Of a stretch of 59,068 nucleotides of DNA, positions 20,867-32,739 are shown piece after piece. The DNA lies in assembly GCA_003427395.1 (NCBI GenBank), contig BFEA01000015.1:6700223-6759290 (forward strand), given 5' to 3'. A program made the translations under genes and the position numbers. The notes beneath the pieces are model-generated. The model did not search any database, was not told the origin of the DNA, and worked only from the letters and a program-made list of their open reading frames with translations. Numbering within the stretch: position 1 is the stretch's first letter; the number at the start of each line of letters is the position of its first letter. This stretch comes from Chara braunii. Its lineage: Eukaryota > Streptophyta > Charophyceae > Charales > Characeae.

Positions 20867-21215
20867 ATGCTCATTGCCAAATTTCTGATATGCCCTGGTA
20901 GCATCTCTCCCTGGGCCAGGGGAAAGACTGCGAGTGTCAACAAGGGCCACAGGGGCTCGCTGGAAAGATGGACGGTACCAATAAGGGCATATGGGAAACT
21001 TCAGTGCTGGTTCTCAACGGCCATCCGGTAGGGGCATACTGAAAATTTGGTACTGGTACCGGTAGGGGCATATGAAACATTTTTCAGGCCCAAATGACGC
21101 CAGGGGTTTTCTGAAAACATCATTTGTCGTCAGAGGGGCGCGACAAGGAAAGTTGGCCGTCAGAGGGGCATGCCGCAAATAAACGCAAACTTCAGGGGCA
21201 TTTCGAAAATTTTCC
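20500..21215. mobile_element. 716-bp inverted-repeat element made of GGGCAT motifs
   Basis: The ends 20500-20545 and 21172-21215 are inverted repeats of about 45 bp (GGGCAAATTTTCGAAATGCC at the outer edge) with very few differences. The left end follows a T run and the right end precedes one. The interior holds many short variants of AGGGGCATATGAAA or its complement, and a GT microsatellite at 20793-20864. No transposase is present, so it is a non-autonomous or foldback element. Confidence 0.75.
20793..20864. repeat. GT microsatellite
   Basis: A nearly pure TG run with two interruptions, inside the 716-bp inverted-repeat element. Confidence 0.95.
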
Positions 21216-21286
21216 CTTTTCTTTTTTTTTTCCTTTCAAATTCGTTCAATTCACCCAACCTACCTTAGCACTCCTCCTACAGGCTT

Positions 21287-21381
21287 CCCCCGAATACAAC
21301 AGACGGTTATTATAGCTGAAGTTAGAGTGAAAGATACCCCAAATTCACCTATAATTAATGACCGTACGTTGTATTCGGGGG
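21287..21381. mobile_element. 95-bp foldback, family CCCGAATAGAACG
   Basis: The arms CCCCCGAATACAAC (21287-21300) and GTTGTATTCGGGGG (21368-21381) are perfect 14-bp inverted repeats. The inverted similarity continues outward (CCTACAGGCTT against CCTACAATCTA). The core has GGTTATTATAGCTG, GTGAAAGATACCCCAAAT and TAATGACCG, matching the core of 43331-43423. Confidence 0.8.
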
Positions 21382-21517
21382 TAGATTGTAGGGCTTATAC
21401 ACTGGGACCCGTGCAAACAGTGCACTGGATATTAGGAGAGCGACAGAGCTGATGTAGGAGAGCGCACTGGATATTAGGATAGCGGATGTGCCGAACAGGC
21501 CTATGCTCCACCGGTCA

Positions 21518-21795
21518 CCAAATGTGCAAAATGAGAATGGGAAGGTACATGGCCATGTTGTTTGTTTGTCTTTTGTGCATTGCATGTGGTGTAGTGGAGC
21601 GAGGCCCATAAACTGTCGAGAGAAAAAGGAAGCCTCGCTCCGCCACTCACCACATGCACAAAAGACAAAAAATATTGTGATAAAAAAACAAAACGACAAA
21701 AGATATAGCCGTGTATGTATGTGCCCATGTTCTGGCAGACGATTCATTCTCGTTTTGCACATTTGGTGAGTAGCGGAGTGAGGCCCATATACAAA
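21518..21795. repeat. Dispersed repeat words in direct and inverted copies
   Basis: A block of the type ATTCGTTCTCATTTTGYACA + TTTGGTG.GTAG.GGAG appears at about 19691-19730 and 21745-21780. The inverted form (CACCAAATGTGCAAAATGAG) is at 21518-21537. CTCACCACAT.CACAAAAGA at about 19318 and 21647 belongs to the same set. They look like fragments of one short repeat family. Confidence 0.55.
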
Positions 21796-22427
21796 TACTA
21801 CAGAATACTAATACTACAGAAGAACGGATTGTGGGACACATGGATGGGGGCGCGCTTGGCCCCCAAGTTTGAGGAGGCCTTCGCGGTATCTCCAAAAAAA
21901 AATGTGGTGTGGTGTGGGAGAACTACGCCGTCGATCGGCTAAATCTACGGTGAATGGGATGCCCTCACGATCGCTCGCAGTTCTTGGGGAGGTGGACTGG
22001 GCCTCGACGATTCGTATTCGTATCACTCACTGGTAGTAATTCACAAGGAAAGGATGTCCTTGAGAGCATCTGTACCCTAACCTAATAGGGTAGGGAGAAG
22101 CAATCAATTGGCGCCTTGGGGGTGTAAAGAAGTTCGATCCCCTGCAGACGTGTGATGAAATGTGACGCGTGACAGCGTGGCGCCGAAGGGTGTGTGACCT
22201 GTCTGACTGATTAGTTAGCGGCCGCCACGCGCGTGCGCTTCGTCGGATTCTACCATTGCCATAAGAAGCATTAGGTAGGAAATGACGGGTTTGCTGCGCT
22301 CTAAACAGGTGTAAGACGAGGAGAGAGAGGTGGTGCAGAGGAGGAGGAAGGGGGAGCGGGGAGAGGTAATTGTTGCTGCCACGTGGGCTGTAGAGCGTGA
22401 GCCGCCGTGGACACGTTGGCAGCAGCT

Positions 22428-25400
22428 ATGGCAACCAACGCGGTGGTATGCCAGGCGGCGGCCAGCGCGTCCTCGTTGCGCCACGTGTCGCATTCCCCGA
22501 CGGTCCTTTCTTCCGACGAGTCGGAAGAGTGCTTCCGGTGTTGGAGACCGGCTGATGCAGCGTTCGTCGTGGCGGGATCGGGCGGCCGTGGTGTGCCAAC
22601 GGTGAAGCGGAAGAAGACGGTGGCGCCGTCGTCTGCTGCGGCCATTGTGGGAGAAAGAGGAGGGGGGGCGGTGAAGGGGGGGCTGGCGCATTTTGTGCCT
22701 CGTCGTCGTCAGGACCGGTTAGGTTGGAGTTGGCGGTGCGCAGGTGAGCTAGCGTCTTCGGGTTGCCTCGAGGGGGAGGAAAAGGAAAGCTCATTCGCGG
22801 TGGTGGCATTGGCGGCGGCGCGGAGCAGCAGCGGGCGAACCAGGGAGAAGACGGCGCAGCGACGAAACAAACACTCCTCCTTCCCCGCTCGTTGGTCTTC
22901 TGGGGACCTCGGAGGGTCGTCGCTATCTACGGTGAACGGCGGCGATGGGACGGCGTCCACTCTCTCGCCATTTTTTTGTAATGGGGGATCCCGACTGCGA
23001 CTGCCACGTGGTGCCATGCCTTCATCTCGCCGGTCGTCGGCGGGAGGATCGGTGTCTTGCGCACACGCTGGCGCGGGGTTGCGCGGCGGTGCAGGTCCTC
23101 GGCGGACCTCGAAAGCCGGCCAGCAGGCGGCGGCGGCTGCCGTTTCGTCAATGGACGCCATTCCCTCGCTTGTCGACGGCGGCGGCGGCGGCGGCGCGGA
23201 GTCCCCTGCGCCCACGTGGAGCCCTTTCGGCAGCGCAACAAGCAGCTCCAAGCGCACGGACATTCGGAAGATCATGATCTTGGGCGCTGGGCCCATCGTC
23301 ATTGGTCAAGCTTGCGAGTTTGATTACTCCGGTACACAGGCGTGCAAAGCTCTCAAGGCGGAGGGATACCAGGTCGTGCTAATCAACTCTAATCCTGCTA
23401 CCATTATGACGGATCCGGGAATGGCTGACAGGACTTACGTCACGCCGATGACGCCCGAGCTCGTGGCGAAGGTGATCGAGCAGGAGCGCCCCGATGCTCT
23501 CCTTCCCACGATGGGCGGGCAGACGGCTTTGAATCTTGCCGTCGCGTTGTCGGAGTCCGGCGTGCTGGACAAATTTGGCGTCGAACTGATTGGCGCCAAG
23601 CTGGATGCGATCAAGAAGGCGGAGGACAGGCTGTTGTTCCGCGAGGCCATGGAGAGGATCGGATTGAAGTGCGCGCCGTCGGGGATAGGCACGTCGCTGG
23701 ACGAGTGTCTGAAAATTGCCGATCAGATCGGCGAGTACCCGTTGATCATCCGACCGGCTTTCACGCTTGGAGGCACTGGCGGCGGAATCGCCTACAACAA
23801 GCAGGAATTCGAGGACACGTGTAAGGCTGGATTGGCAGCGAGCCTGACGAAGCAAGTGCTCGTGGAGAAGTCGTTGCTGGGGTGGAAGGAGTACGAGCTG
23901 GAGGTGATGAGGGATTTGGCAGACAACGTGGTGATCATCTGTACCATTGAGAACGTGGACCCGATGGGTGTGCACACGGGGGACTCGATCACCGTTGCGC
24001 CGGCGCAGACGTTGACGGACAAAGAGTACCAGCGGCTGCGCGATTACTCCCTGGCAATCATACGAGAGATCGGTGTGGAGTGCGGCGGGTCCAACGTGCA
24101 GTTCGCGGTGAACCCGGAGGACGGGGAGGTGATGATCATCGAGATGAATCCTAGGGTGAGTCGGTCTTCCGCCTTGGCGTCGAAAGCCACAGGCTTTCCC
24201 ATCGCGAAGATGGCGGCGAAGCTGGCCGTGGGTTACACGTTGGACCAGATCCCTAACGACATCACGTTGAAAACGCCGGCGAGCTTCGAGCCGTCGATCG
24301 ACTACGTCGTGACGAAGATCCCACGGTTCGCGTTCGAGAAGTTCCCCGGGTCCACGCCTATCCTGACCACGCAGATGAAGTCCGTCGGCGAGGCCATGGC
24401 CATTGGCAGGACGTTTCAGGAGTCATTTCAGAAGGCGCTGCGCTCATTGGAGAACAACCACGCCGGCTTCGGCTGTGAGAGAGTGAAGGAACTCGACATG
24501 GACTGGGAGAAGCTCAAGTACAATCTCCGCGTGCCCAATCCGGACAGACTGTTTGCGCTGTACGCGGCGATGAGGCGCGGGATGGCGGACGAGGAGGTGC
24601 GGGAGCTGACGAACTTCGATCCCTGGTTCGTCGCGCAGCTGCGCGAGCTGCTGGACTTCGAGAGGTATATGGAGGCGCCGTCAACGACGTTGGAAGGCCT
24701 GGACGCCGACGATTGGCTGGAGATCAAACGGCGGGGATTCTCCGACAAGCAGATCGCGTACGCGATGCACGAGAAGGAGAGCGACGTGCGGCGGCGGCGG
24801 CTGGCGCTGGGTGTGAAGCCGACGTTCAAGCGCGTGGACACGTGCGCCGCGGAATTCGAAGCGCACACGCCCTACATGTACTCGTCCTACGAGAGCGGCG
24901 GAGATTGCGAGAGCGATCCCACCGAGGGCGTCAAGAAAGTGCTTATCCTCGGCGGAGGACCGAATCGTATAGGTCAAGGGATCGAGTTTGATTACTGCTG
25001 TTGCCACGCGGCCTTCTCGCTGAAGGAAGCGGGATTCGAGACGATCATGATGAATTCCAATCCGGAGACGGTGTCGACGGACTACGACACGAGCGACCGG
25101 TTGTACTTTGAGCCGCTGACGGTGGAGGACGTGATTAACGTCATCGAGCTGGAGCGACCGGACGGCATTATCGTGCAGTTCGGAGGGCAGACCCCTCTGA
25201 AGCTCGCGGTGCCCATTCAGGAGTATCTGGAGGAGGCCAGGCTTCTCGCGGCCAGCGGGGAGGGGGAGGTCCGGATATGGGGGACGCAGCCGGATGCAAT
25301 CGACGCCGCGGAGGACAGGAAGCGTTTCGAGGCGATCCTGAGGGAGCTGGGGATCAATCAGCCGCCAGGAGGAATGGCGCGCAGTGAGGACGATGCCATG

Positions 25401-26642
25401 GCTATTGCGCACCGAGTGGGCTATCCCGTGGTGGTGAGGCCGTCGTACGTCCTTGGAGGAAGGGCGATGGAGATCGTGTACGATGACGCAATGCTGACCA
25501 AGTACCTGGAGACTGCCGTCGAGGTGGACCCGGAAAGGCCTGTGCTCGTCGACAAGTACCTTCAGGATGCGACGGAGATCGACGTGGACGCTCTCTGCGA
25601 TCCCTACGGCAACGTGGTCATCGGTGGCATCATGGAACACATCGAGCAGGCGGGCATCCACTCCGGGGACTCCGCCTGCACCATCCCGACCCAGACGATT
25701 GCCCCGGCGGTGCTGTGCACGATCCGCTCGTGGACGACGGCATTGGCGCAAAGACTCGGCGTGTGTGGTTTGATGAACTGCCAGTATGCCGTCACGCCCT
25801 CGGGCGATACCTACATCATCGAGGCGAATCCCCGTGCGTCGAGGACGGTGCCATTCGTGTCCAAGGCGATCGGGCACCCTCTTGCAAAATACGCGTCGCT
25901 CGTAATGTCTGGCCAATCTCTGTCGGATCTGGAGTTTACCGAAGAGGTCATTCCCCGCCACGTGTCGGTCAAGGAGGCCGTCTTGCCCTTCGACAAATTC
26001 CCGGGGGTGGATACCATCCTCGGGCCGGAAATGCGGAGCACTGGAGAGGTTATGGGAATCGACGAGTCGTTTGATCGTGCGTTCGCTAAGGCTCAGATAG
26101 CGGCCAATCAACGGTTGCCGTTGAGTGGATCTGTATTCGTAAGCATGAACGACCAGCTAAAAGAGCGCGTCATACCGGTCGCCCGCGGTCTTTACGACCT
26201 TGGGTTCAAGATCATCGCCACCCAGGGGACGGCGTCCGTTCTAGAGGCGGCGGGTGTGCCCTGCGAAAGGGTTCTCAAGCTGCACGAGGGCCGTCCTCAT
26301 GCTGGGGACCTCATTGCTAATGGCCAGATACAGATGTTGCTGATCACAATGTCAGGAGACGCATTGGATATGAAGGATGGCAGGGAGCTCAGACGAACGG
26401 CTCTCGCCTACAAATTGCCTATTGTGACAACCATAGCAGGAGGGGAGGCCACGTTGCGGGCAATCCGAGGGCTCATGTCTTCACAAGTCCAAATGACGGC
26501 TCTGCAAGATTACTTCTTACCTCCGTCCTCCTCTGAGGACGGTGCTCCTGCCTCCTCCCCTTCTTCGTCATCGTCGGTACTTTCCTTGTCGGCTGGTGTC
26601 TCTGCTCCTGCTGCGACCACGATAATCGGCGGAGGGCAATAA
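22428..26642 (+). CDS. carB: Carbamoyl-phosphate synthase large subunit, plastid-type, intronless here
   Basis: The enzyme makes carbamoyl phosphate from bicarbonate, two ATP and ammonia passed from the glutaminase subunit CarA, for arginine and pyrimidine synthesis. In plants it acts in the plastid. The first half starts near residue 281 ([20 protein letters not shown]); [10 protein letters not shown] and [20 protein letters not shown] mark the first ATP-grasp. An oligomerisation region follows. The second half starts near 836 ([19 protein letters not shown]) and contains [10 protein letters not shown] and [20 protein letters not shown]. An allosteric MGS-like domain begins near 1232 ([11 protein letters not shown]) with [11 protein letters not shown] and ends at MTALQDYF. 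The first ATG after an upstream in-frame stop (22398) is at 22428, with G at -3 and +4. That gives 1404 residues, longer than a usual plant CarB. The extra length is a 280-residue Ala/Ser/Arg-rich leader, probably including the transit peptide, and a 48-residue Ser-rich tail. The real start could be an internal Met (23016 or 23151). Confidence 0.96.
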   Translation: MATNAVVCQAAASASSLRHVSHSPTVLSSDESEECFRCWRPADAAFVVAGSGGRGVPTVKRKKTVAPSSAAAIVGERGGGAVKGGLAHFVPRRRQDRLGWSWRCAGELASSGCLEGEEKESSFAVVALAAARSSSGRTREKTAQRRNKHSSFPARWSSGDLGGSSLSTVNGGDGTASTLSPFFCNGGSRLRLPRGAMPSSRRSSAGGSVSCAHAGAGLRGGAGPRRTSKAGQQAAAAAVSSMDAIPSLVDGGGGGGAESPAPTWSPFGSATSSSKRTDIRKIMILGAGPIVIGQACEFDYSGTQACKALKAEGYQVVLINSNPATIMTDPGMADRTYVTPMTPELVAKVIEQERPDALLPTMGGQTALNLAVALSESGVLDKFGVELIGAKLDAIKKAEDRLLFREAMERIGLKCAPSGIGTSLDECLKIADQIGEYPLIIRPAFTLGGTGGGIAYNKQEFEDTCKAGLAASLTKQVLVEKSLLGWKEYELEVMRDLADNVVIICTIENVDPMGVHTGDSITVAPAQTLTDKEYQRLRDYSLAIIREIGVECGGSNVQFAVNPEDGEVMIIEMNPRVSRSSALASKATGFPIAKMAAKLAVGYTLDQIPNDITLKTPASFEPSIDYVVTKIPRFAFEKFPGSTPILTTQMKSVGEAMAIGRTFQESFQKALRSLENNHAGFGCERVKELDMDWEKLKYNLRVPNPDRLFALYAAMRRGMADEEVRELTNFDPWFVAQLRELLDFERYMEAPSTTLEGLDADDWLEIKRRGFSDKQIAYAMHEKESDVRRRRLALGVKPTFKRVDTCAAEFEAHTPYMYSSYESGGDCESDPTEGVKKVLILGGGPNRIGQGIEFDYCCCHAAFSLKEAGFETIMMNSNPETVSTDYDTSDRLYFEPLTVEDVINVIELERPDGIIVQFGGQTPLKLAVPIQEYLEEARLLAASGEGEVRIWGTQPDAIDAAEDRKRFEAILRELGINQPPGGMARSEDDAMAIAHRVGYPVVVRPSYVLGGRAMEIVYDDAMLTKYLETAVEVDPERPVLVDKYLQDATEIDVDALCDPYGNVVIGGIMEHIEQAGIHSGDSACTIPTQTIAPAVLCTIRSWTTALAQRLGVCGLMNCQYAVTPSGDTYIIEANPRASRTVPFVSKAIGHPLAKYASLVMSGQSLSDLEFTEEVIPRHVSVKEAVLPFDKFPGVDTILGPEMRSTGEVMGIDESFDRAFAKAQIAANQRLPLSGSVFVSMNDQLKERVIPVARGLYDLGFKIIATQGTASVLEAAGVPCERVLKLHEGRPHAGDLIANGQIQMLLITMSGDALDMKDGRELRRTALAYKLPIVTTIAGGEATLRAIRGLMSSQVQMTALQDYFLPPSSSEDGAPASSPSSSSSVLSLSAGVSAPAATTIIGGGQ

Positions 26643-26665
26643 CAAATTGTGGTGATGATAAATAT

Positions 26666-26670
26666 AGCTC

Positions 26671-26731
<61 letters not shown>
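26666..26731. repeat. CT microsatellite in the carB 3' region
   Basis: An almost pure CT run starting about 24 bases after the carB stop codon, so probably inside its 3' UTR. It is followed by C/T-rich sequence to about 26950. Confidence 0.9.
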
Positions 26732-26734
<3 letters not shown>

Positions 26735-26949
26735 CTCGCTCGCTCCCTCGCTCTGTGTCCCCAGTCTCCTATTCTTATACCCCCTCTGTGTTCGATGCTC
26801 TGTTTCGCTGTTGTTGTTCCCCCGCCGCCCCCCTCCCCCCCCCTCCCCTCTCTCCTCTAGTCTGTGCTGCTTCCTCTCCTCCTGGTTTTCCATCTCTCTC
26901 TTTCCTGTCTTTGTTTCCACCTCCTCTTTTTTCCCCTCTCCCATTGCTC

Positions 26950-27905
26950 TTCTGCTGCCTTAGGCTATGTTTCACTTTGGCATCTACTCGCCCTCGCTGT
27001 GTTGGCCAATCGGACGAGCGAGCGTGCGTTGAGTTTCGGCGGGTATTCCCGCGAGCGGATGCCGCGAGTTGACGTCAATACTTTTGCCACGTGGATCGCT
27101 GCGGAGTCTTTTTTTTTTTTCGGGGATTTCATGTCCATCATCAGTGCACGACGACGCGGATTAATTAAGGTGAGTGAAGTGAAGTGCGCACATGCGTCAA
27201 TACTTTTGCTTGGTAGGGGTTTTCATGGAGGGGGGGAGGGGGGGTGCAGCGGCTCGCCGAAGGACGCGGGCTCGAGGGGTCTGTCAGACAGCCGTGTAAG
27301 GCTGAGGAAGCGTAAACAGGGAAATTGACGACGGCGAACGAGAAGGGGAGGAAAAAGGGAGATTAAAAGGGTTTGGATACGAAGTTGAAAGACGGAAAAG
27401 GAAGGAAGGGAGGGAGATTAGGTCAACAAGATGAAATGGGGGAATCGATTCTTAGACCGTAACATACTTTTGGACCTCGTCGCTTGCTCCTCTGATCTTG
27501 CCGCCGAAGTTCCGTTTTTCCGGCTATCTTGTCTCGTCTTGCTTGTAGAAGGTATAGTGTTGTGGCTGCGTCGCCGCACTCACCGCGCTTATTGCCGCTT
27601 TAAGAGATGATTTACTCCTATTTCTTCCCTTTGATTGGATGCGATACATGTCAGAGTATGCGATTCACATAACATCTGAATAGCAAATGTACGCACGCAA
27701 TGCATGGACGTCGCGCAGCGTCAGACTTCCGAAATGTAGGGGTTGTGCTCCCATCAAGTTCATGTTCTCCGTTCTTTGAGGCTCCTCGGTTCCGACGGAG
27801 GTGTCCGGCGTTTGGGTCTGATTGGCATGGTCATGTCCTCTCTGCTGTCTCCCTATTCAGTCAGCTGTCTAGGTTCGCGTCTTCATATCAGACCTTCAGG
27901 GGTGT
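26950..27905. other. Region downstream of carB, no gene seen
   Basis: Mixed-composition DNA with a T run (27109-27119) and short ORFs only. No recognised domain, splice-site pair or RNA. The carB polyadenylation site is presumably near its start, but I cannot place it. Confidence 0.4.
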
Positions 27906-28323
<418 letters not shown>

Positions 28324-28639
28324 GAAAGAGGAGTAAGAGGTGGGATTGGTGAAAGGATCTTCTGGTTGTTGAGGATTCGGAACTTGCATGCCGTGCTGAG
28401 GGGAAGTGAAGGAAGAAGTATGCGGGACAGAGCAGGTGAGATGAATCTTTTGGAGTTCTCTAGGGTTGGGAACTTGCAGTGAAGCGGTGTGTGCGGATCG
28501 CTGCTGTCTTCTGTGTGTTAGAACGTGGACGATTCTCCGCACGGGGCGGGGTGGTTTTTGCTCTGTCCTGTTGTGTTTCTGCTCCTTGGGTGAGGGCGTT
28601 TTTCATTATCACTTTATAAGCCTTTCAACGCACACGACG

Positions 28640-28731
28640 CCCATAAATGACCCCTATCGGTTTATGAGGCCTACTTGAGACATCATCTCATATGTGGACC
28701 TCGAATCTTATTCAGGGGGGTCATTTATGGG
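28640..28731. mobile_element. 92-bp foldback element
   Basis: The arms CCCATAAATGACCCC (28640-28654) and GGGGTCATTTATGGG (28717-28731) are perfect 15-bp inverted repeats around a 62-base centre. It is MITE-like in size. The ends are unrelated to the other families here. Confidence 0.65.
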
Positions 28732-29043
28732 ACTGATTTCTGATTTCCGATTTCCGGAGTTGAGCACTGAGCTCCTTACGTGGAGTGGATGCCGAAAGTG
28801 CATCCGTTTTTTTTTGTGTGATGGGTTGGACGAACACCTCCTCACCTCATGCTATTCATGGACAGCTCACTGTGAGCCTAGTTGCACCACTCGCCATCTG
28901 CCAACATTTTGAATGCATCAGGTCAGATTGCCTGTTCAGATTCATTCGGAACTTCGCCGGATGGTGAGTCGTGCAGCTAAGCCCTGTGTCGCATTTCGAT
29001 TCCTGGTAGATGCACCGTCATAGTAATACGTCAGATTTGTACC

Positions 29044-29130
29044 GTACATTGATGTAAGAGCCGTACATTGATGTAAGAGCCGTACAGTGATGTAAGAGCC
29101 GTACATTAGCCGTACATATTGATGTAAGAG
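29044..29130. repeat. 19-bp tandem repeat, 4-5 copies
   Basis: The unit GTACATTGATGTAAGAGCC starts at 29044, 29063 and 29082. Two further shortened or shuffled copies run to about 29130. Confidence 0.85.
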
Positions 29131-29655
29131 TTTTGTGTTTGAGACATTGGTGTAGAGGTTATTTCTGCATATGGTTATACTGTGGGGCCAAACGTAATTC
29201 AGCGCAGTGAATCTGTTTATGGAGGGCAGCGGATTTGATATCAAAACTCAAAAAAAAAGAAAACGTTTTTGAGACTTGCGAGACAAAAAAATAAGGGAGC
29301 GGAGTGTATTCATGCTGACTAAGGCACCTTCACAGTGCAAGAGATTGTGATATGGAGTTTTCTCTGTGTCGCTCGCTAGCCCGGGGGGTCGAACGGAAGA
29401 AGAAGCTCCAGCAGATTGAATCTGTTCGTGGTGGAGTACAACGGATAATATTGAAACGGAAAGAAATGGCTTTGAGCCCGATGAGACAAATAAACGCGAA
29501 GTGTATTGAACTTTGGTCAAACGGCTTGTGACCCACACAAGAAAAATCCGCCTCTCTTCCCTCTTCAGACTTGAAAATCGCACATAGGGGCTGTCTACTT
29601 CCTATTTGACCTCTTTCAATGATATGCATGTGTCTCAGTGTGTCCTTGTCCCTCT

Positions 29656-29661
29656 CTCTCT

Positions 29662-29694
<33 letters not shown>

Positions 29695-29695
29695 G
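29656..29695. repeat. GT/GC microsatellite
   Basis: A short CT run, then TGTG… and GCGCGC, a simple-sequence tract in a region without genes. Confidence 0.9.
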
Positions 29696-30074
29696 CGTGT
29701 CACACTTCAGAAGACTTCATGCAATTTGGACACACTTGAGTCGCTCAGGAAGGATTGGATGAAATTACAGTTGATGGGAAGCTTTGCTGAGAATTGAAAT
29801 TGAACGTACACACATAAATTCCGTAGTATGGACCGTCCACAGGGGCACCAAGCTGCCCAGATCGTACAGCATCATACGGGATCTGAAATGAGGTAGATTG
29901 CCAGAACTGCCTGGCTATGGCTCATAATAATGATATTCTTCTTCCCACTTAAGCACTTCACTCGAGCGAACTTGCCATATTCTTCCCTAAATTTCACCTC
30001 TCGCTACGTGCTATACATGGAACCACTGCAGGCATAGCTCTCTCTCAAAATCAAGGGGGTGCATGTTGCCCCCG

Positions 30075-30400
30075 GATCCTATGGGGGGTGGTCAGGGAGT
30101 AGGGGACCCCAAATCTCCTGACTAACGGGTCCAAAACTGAAATCAGGGTTTGGGGGTCAAATTTCATGTGTTTTTTGCTTTTTTTGCCTGTTTTTGTTGT
30201 GGTTTAAGGTTGCTGTGTGCCAAATTTGGTATCCTTTGGGCCATTGGAATTTCCTCTGATCAGAGTCTGATGAGGCTTCTGAAATTTGTCAAGATTTCTG
30301 AAATTGGAATATTGGCGAAACTTCATGAAAGTGCACGTTTGCCGTGCAGTTTTATAGTTTTTTTTAGTTTTTTTTTTTTTTTTTTTTTTTGGCAAGTACT
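30075..30400 (+). repeat. Dispersed repeat, + copy (partner at 41545-41810)
   Basis: The words ACTGAAATCAGGGTTTGGG, TGTGCCAAATTTGGTATC, GGAATTTCCTCTGATCAG and TTCATGAAAGTG occur in this order here and, inverted and complementary, at 41545-41810. A T run ends the block (30370-30390). It is non-coding in all frames, so it is probably a non-autonomous element of unknown class. Confidence 0.7.
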
Positions 30401-30509
30401 AAGTAGTTAACATGATCTCCATTCTATGAATTGGTGGCAACTTGGCAAGTTTGGTTAAAATGACCCCCCTTGGGTTCTGTTATAAATGGCATGCGAAGCT
30501 GTCTGAAAA

Positions 30510-30695
30510 TTGAGGCCTCCGGTAACCACCTCTCGATATACGCGAGCCAGGAGTAGTACATATCGAGTCCGATGCCTGCAATGTGGCGATGATTTCGTCA
30601 GTGCTGCAGGCCTGCGTGTGCACCAGACACTAGGTGCAGCGACCTGCGCAGCACATGCACGACTAGCCAGCCACTTTGAGCACAAGTGCGACTGA
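30510..30695 (+). CDS. Short ORF with a C2H2-like zinc-finger pattern (doubtful)
   Basis: The frame encodes YRVRCLQCGDDFVSAAGLRVHQ and then TLGAATCAAH, which fits C-X2-C-X12-H followed by Cys or His 7 to 10 residues later. It has no ATG start, ends at a stop after HFEHKCD, and is only 61 residues. It could be an exon, a fragment of a retrotransposon N-terminal finger, or chance. Nothing nearby supports a larger gene. Confidence 0.25.
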   Translation: MRPPVTTSRYTRARSSTYRVRCLQCGDDFVSAAGLRVHQTLGAATCAAHARLASHFEHKCD

Positions 30696-31630
30696 GCAAC
30701 TTCCATTCCCGCATCTGACCCATCTATGCCTTATCCACCTGACCCTGCATGCTCCCCTCCTCATATGATAATGAGCCACCTGCTGGAGCCCCCAGATTCC
30801 AGAAGATCTCTCTCGGGAGCGCATAATACAGCCGGAGGAAGGTGACAGATATGGTCAACACTGCAACGACTCTCCGCCTGCCGTGAAATCTGGAGAATCG
30901 GATGAACGTCCCCCTGCTGCTCGACCTGCAGAATCGGATGATGTCATAGTGCTGCAGTGAGGACACTCTGCGTACTATGCCATTAATGTGTCTCCTTGCC
31001 CAGAATTGCAACCCTTATATTGTTTCTGATTATGCAAACTTTGTCCGCTGGATAGAAGAGAGCACCATGCCGTCTGCTCGGAGGACGACAGTACTGCACC
31101 TGTCGTGAACGTAGAAGTCCTATCTATGGCATTTATGGGTAGGCGACTACAACTCCAGCCTACTCTGCAAAATCACGTGGCAGGCATGGATCCGAATATT
31201 CAGGCATACATCTTACATCGTCCAGATCATTTCAGTGCTCTTATCTTTGCGGATAACTTACGGACCCTGTGGGACAATGGCGGTAGATGTGACATCTGTC
31301 TGTGCGGTGCCGATTGCTGTAGTAATTGTGACTGTGAGAATTGGATGCGGTGCTTCCACAGGCCCAGGCCACACCCAAATCGGTCCTGCCCGGTGTATGG
31401 CGCACGGGGGCTATGGAACCGCGCATTCATTGAACGTGACTTTTCTGTTTAAAAATGAACAGAACTGAACTCCGTTCAATGAAGGCGCGTGCACGCGGAG
31501 TTCAATTCCGGACGGATCCGCGGGGAGGGTGGAGAGGGGGGCGGGGGAGGGCTGGGGTTAGGTTCCCTGTGGTTTGTGTCGGCCTCCCCGGACCCGAAAC
31601 GAAGAGAGAGAGAGAGAGAGAGAGATACTG

Positions 31631-31676
31631 GACCTGGTTTTCAGCAGGTGTCGCTCCCCACCAATAGATGGAGCAA
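31631..31676. repeat. Dispersed short repeat, copy 1 of 3
   Basis: The sequence GGTTTTCAGCAGGTGTCGC, then TCCCCACCAATAGATGGAGC, recurs at 56484-56527 and 56817-56862 with few changes. All three are in the same orientation. A GA microsatellite (31601-31625) precedes this copy. The boundaries of the full repeat are not clear. Confidence 0.75.
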
Positions 31677-31837
31677 CCGGACTATCAAATCCTCAATCCT
31701 AGTTGTTCTCTTATCACCAGTGGGATAGAGGGCTTGTCAATGGGCTCTTTAAAAACCTAATAAAAAAATAAAAACAAATAAAATTGAATGCGAATACGAG
31801 TCCGCATTCAAACCTGCATTTGAACGCGAACGCGCGT

Positions 31838-32130
31838 TCATCGCGCTCAAACGGCTACATAGCACGGGGACGTGCGCAGTTCAACTTGCGCTCATGGCGC
31901 TCAAACGGCTACATAGCACGGGGACGTGCGCAGTTCANCGGGGACGTGCGCAGTTCAACTTGCGCTCATGGCGCTCAAACGGCTACATAGCACGGGGACG
32001 TGCGCAGTTCAACTTGCGCTCATGGCGCTCAAAGGCTACATAGCACGGGGATGTAGGCAGCAGCTCAACTCGCGCTCATGGCGCTCAAACGGCTCCATAG
32101 CACGGGGATGTGGGCAGCTCAACTCGCGCT
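31838..32130. repeat. 54-bp tandem repeat, about 5 copies
   Basis: The unit contains GCTCAAACGGCTACATAGCA then CGGGGACGTGCGCAGTTCAA and CTTGCGCTCATGG. One copy is interrupted near 31938 by an N and a short duplication, a likely assembly collapse. The period is a multiple of three, so frames remain open, but no gene is implied. Confidence 0.85.
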
Positions 32131-32511
32131 CAACCAACAATCAACGTGGCGAACATTGTGCATGGGGGCCATGGTAAAGGAGGGAAGCTGCAAGAACAAA
32201 TGAAAGGGGTAGTACCCCGAAGAAAGCAAAAAATTTAATGTGAACACATTCAAAAAGGGGCTCACAACTTTACATGCAGCTATTGCTACTTCATGTTGCT
32301 TGCTATTTTTGAGGTGAAACTGTTTCATTGTTGGGTTGTCTGAACACAAGGGCTTTTGTTTTCTGTAATTGGATTATTAAATTATTAAATATGCCTTGAT
32401 TTTGGATCTGTCATCTGGGTGGAATCGGGGCTGTTGTGGTGAATACAAAACACATACACACACGTGATGGGCAAAGATCCTAGTCACTCTACCACTACGG
32501 ACCGGGGCAGC

Positions 32512-32629
32512 AAGCGAACTATCTCAGTTGGTTGGCACTAAGCGTGCCCAGGGTTAGTCTGCCAGTCGGGATTGAATCCACAACCTCCTGAATGCCACTT
32601 GCGTGCCCAACCAGCTGAGCTAGGTCGCT
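32512..32629. repeat. Inverted pair of tRNA-like sequences sharing one B box
   Basis: On the + strand, 32512-32579 reads AGCGAACTATCTCAGTTGG (A-box-like) … GTCGGGATTGAATCC (B-box-like). On the - strand, 32629-32561 reads AGCGACCTAGCTCAGCTGG … TGGATTCAATCCCGAC. The two heads point at each other and overlap in the palindromic B box. Neither folds into a full cloverleaf, and GTGCCC stretches replace the anticodon arm. This is probably a tRNA-derived SINE arrangement, not tRNA genes. Confidence 0.6.
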
Positions 32630-32739
32630 TTCTCCGCGGTCTGCCTGTTCTGCAAAGCTAATCTAGGTTCACCGGTTGTGCAAAGGAAGAAAAGGCGCAC
32701 TGCCCAGTACCTACCCCCAGAATCGGAGGGGCTTTGTGT

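Noticed and set aside
22100-22150. Possible tRNA around AAGTTCGATCCCCTGC
   Set aside because: Only a B-box-like word is present; no A box or cloverleaf pairing was found.
24681-26111. 476-codon frame on the minus strand inside carB
   Set aside because: It is the antisense shadow of a GC-rich gene. The + strand has complete CarB motifs, and the antisense protein is Arg/His-rich without domains.
31105-31452. 115-residue Cys-rich frame (ICLCGADCCSNCDCENWMRC)
   Set aside because: The Cys pattern fits no zinc-finger spacing that I know. The frame is isolated, and its ATG is not supported by context.
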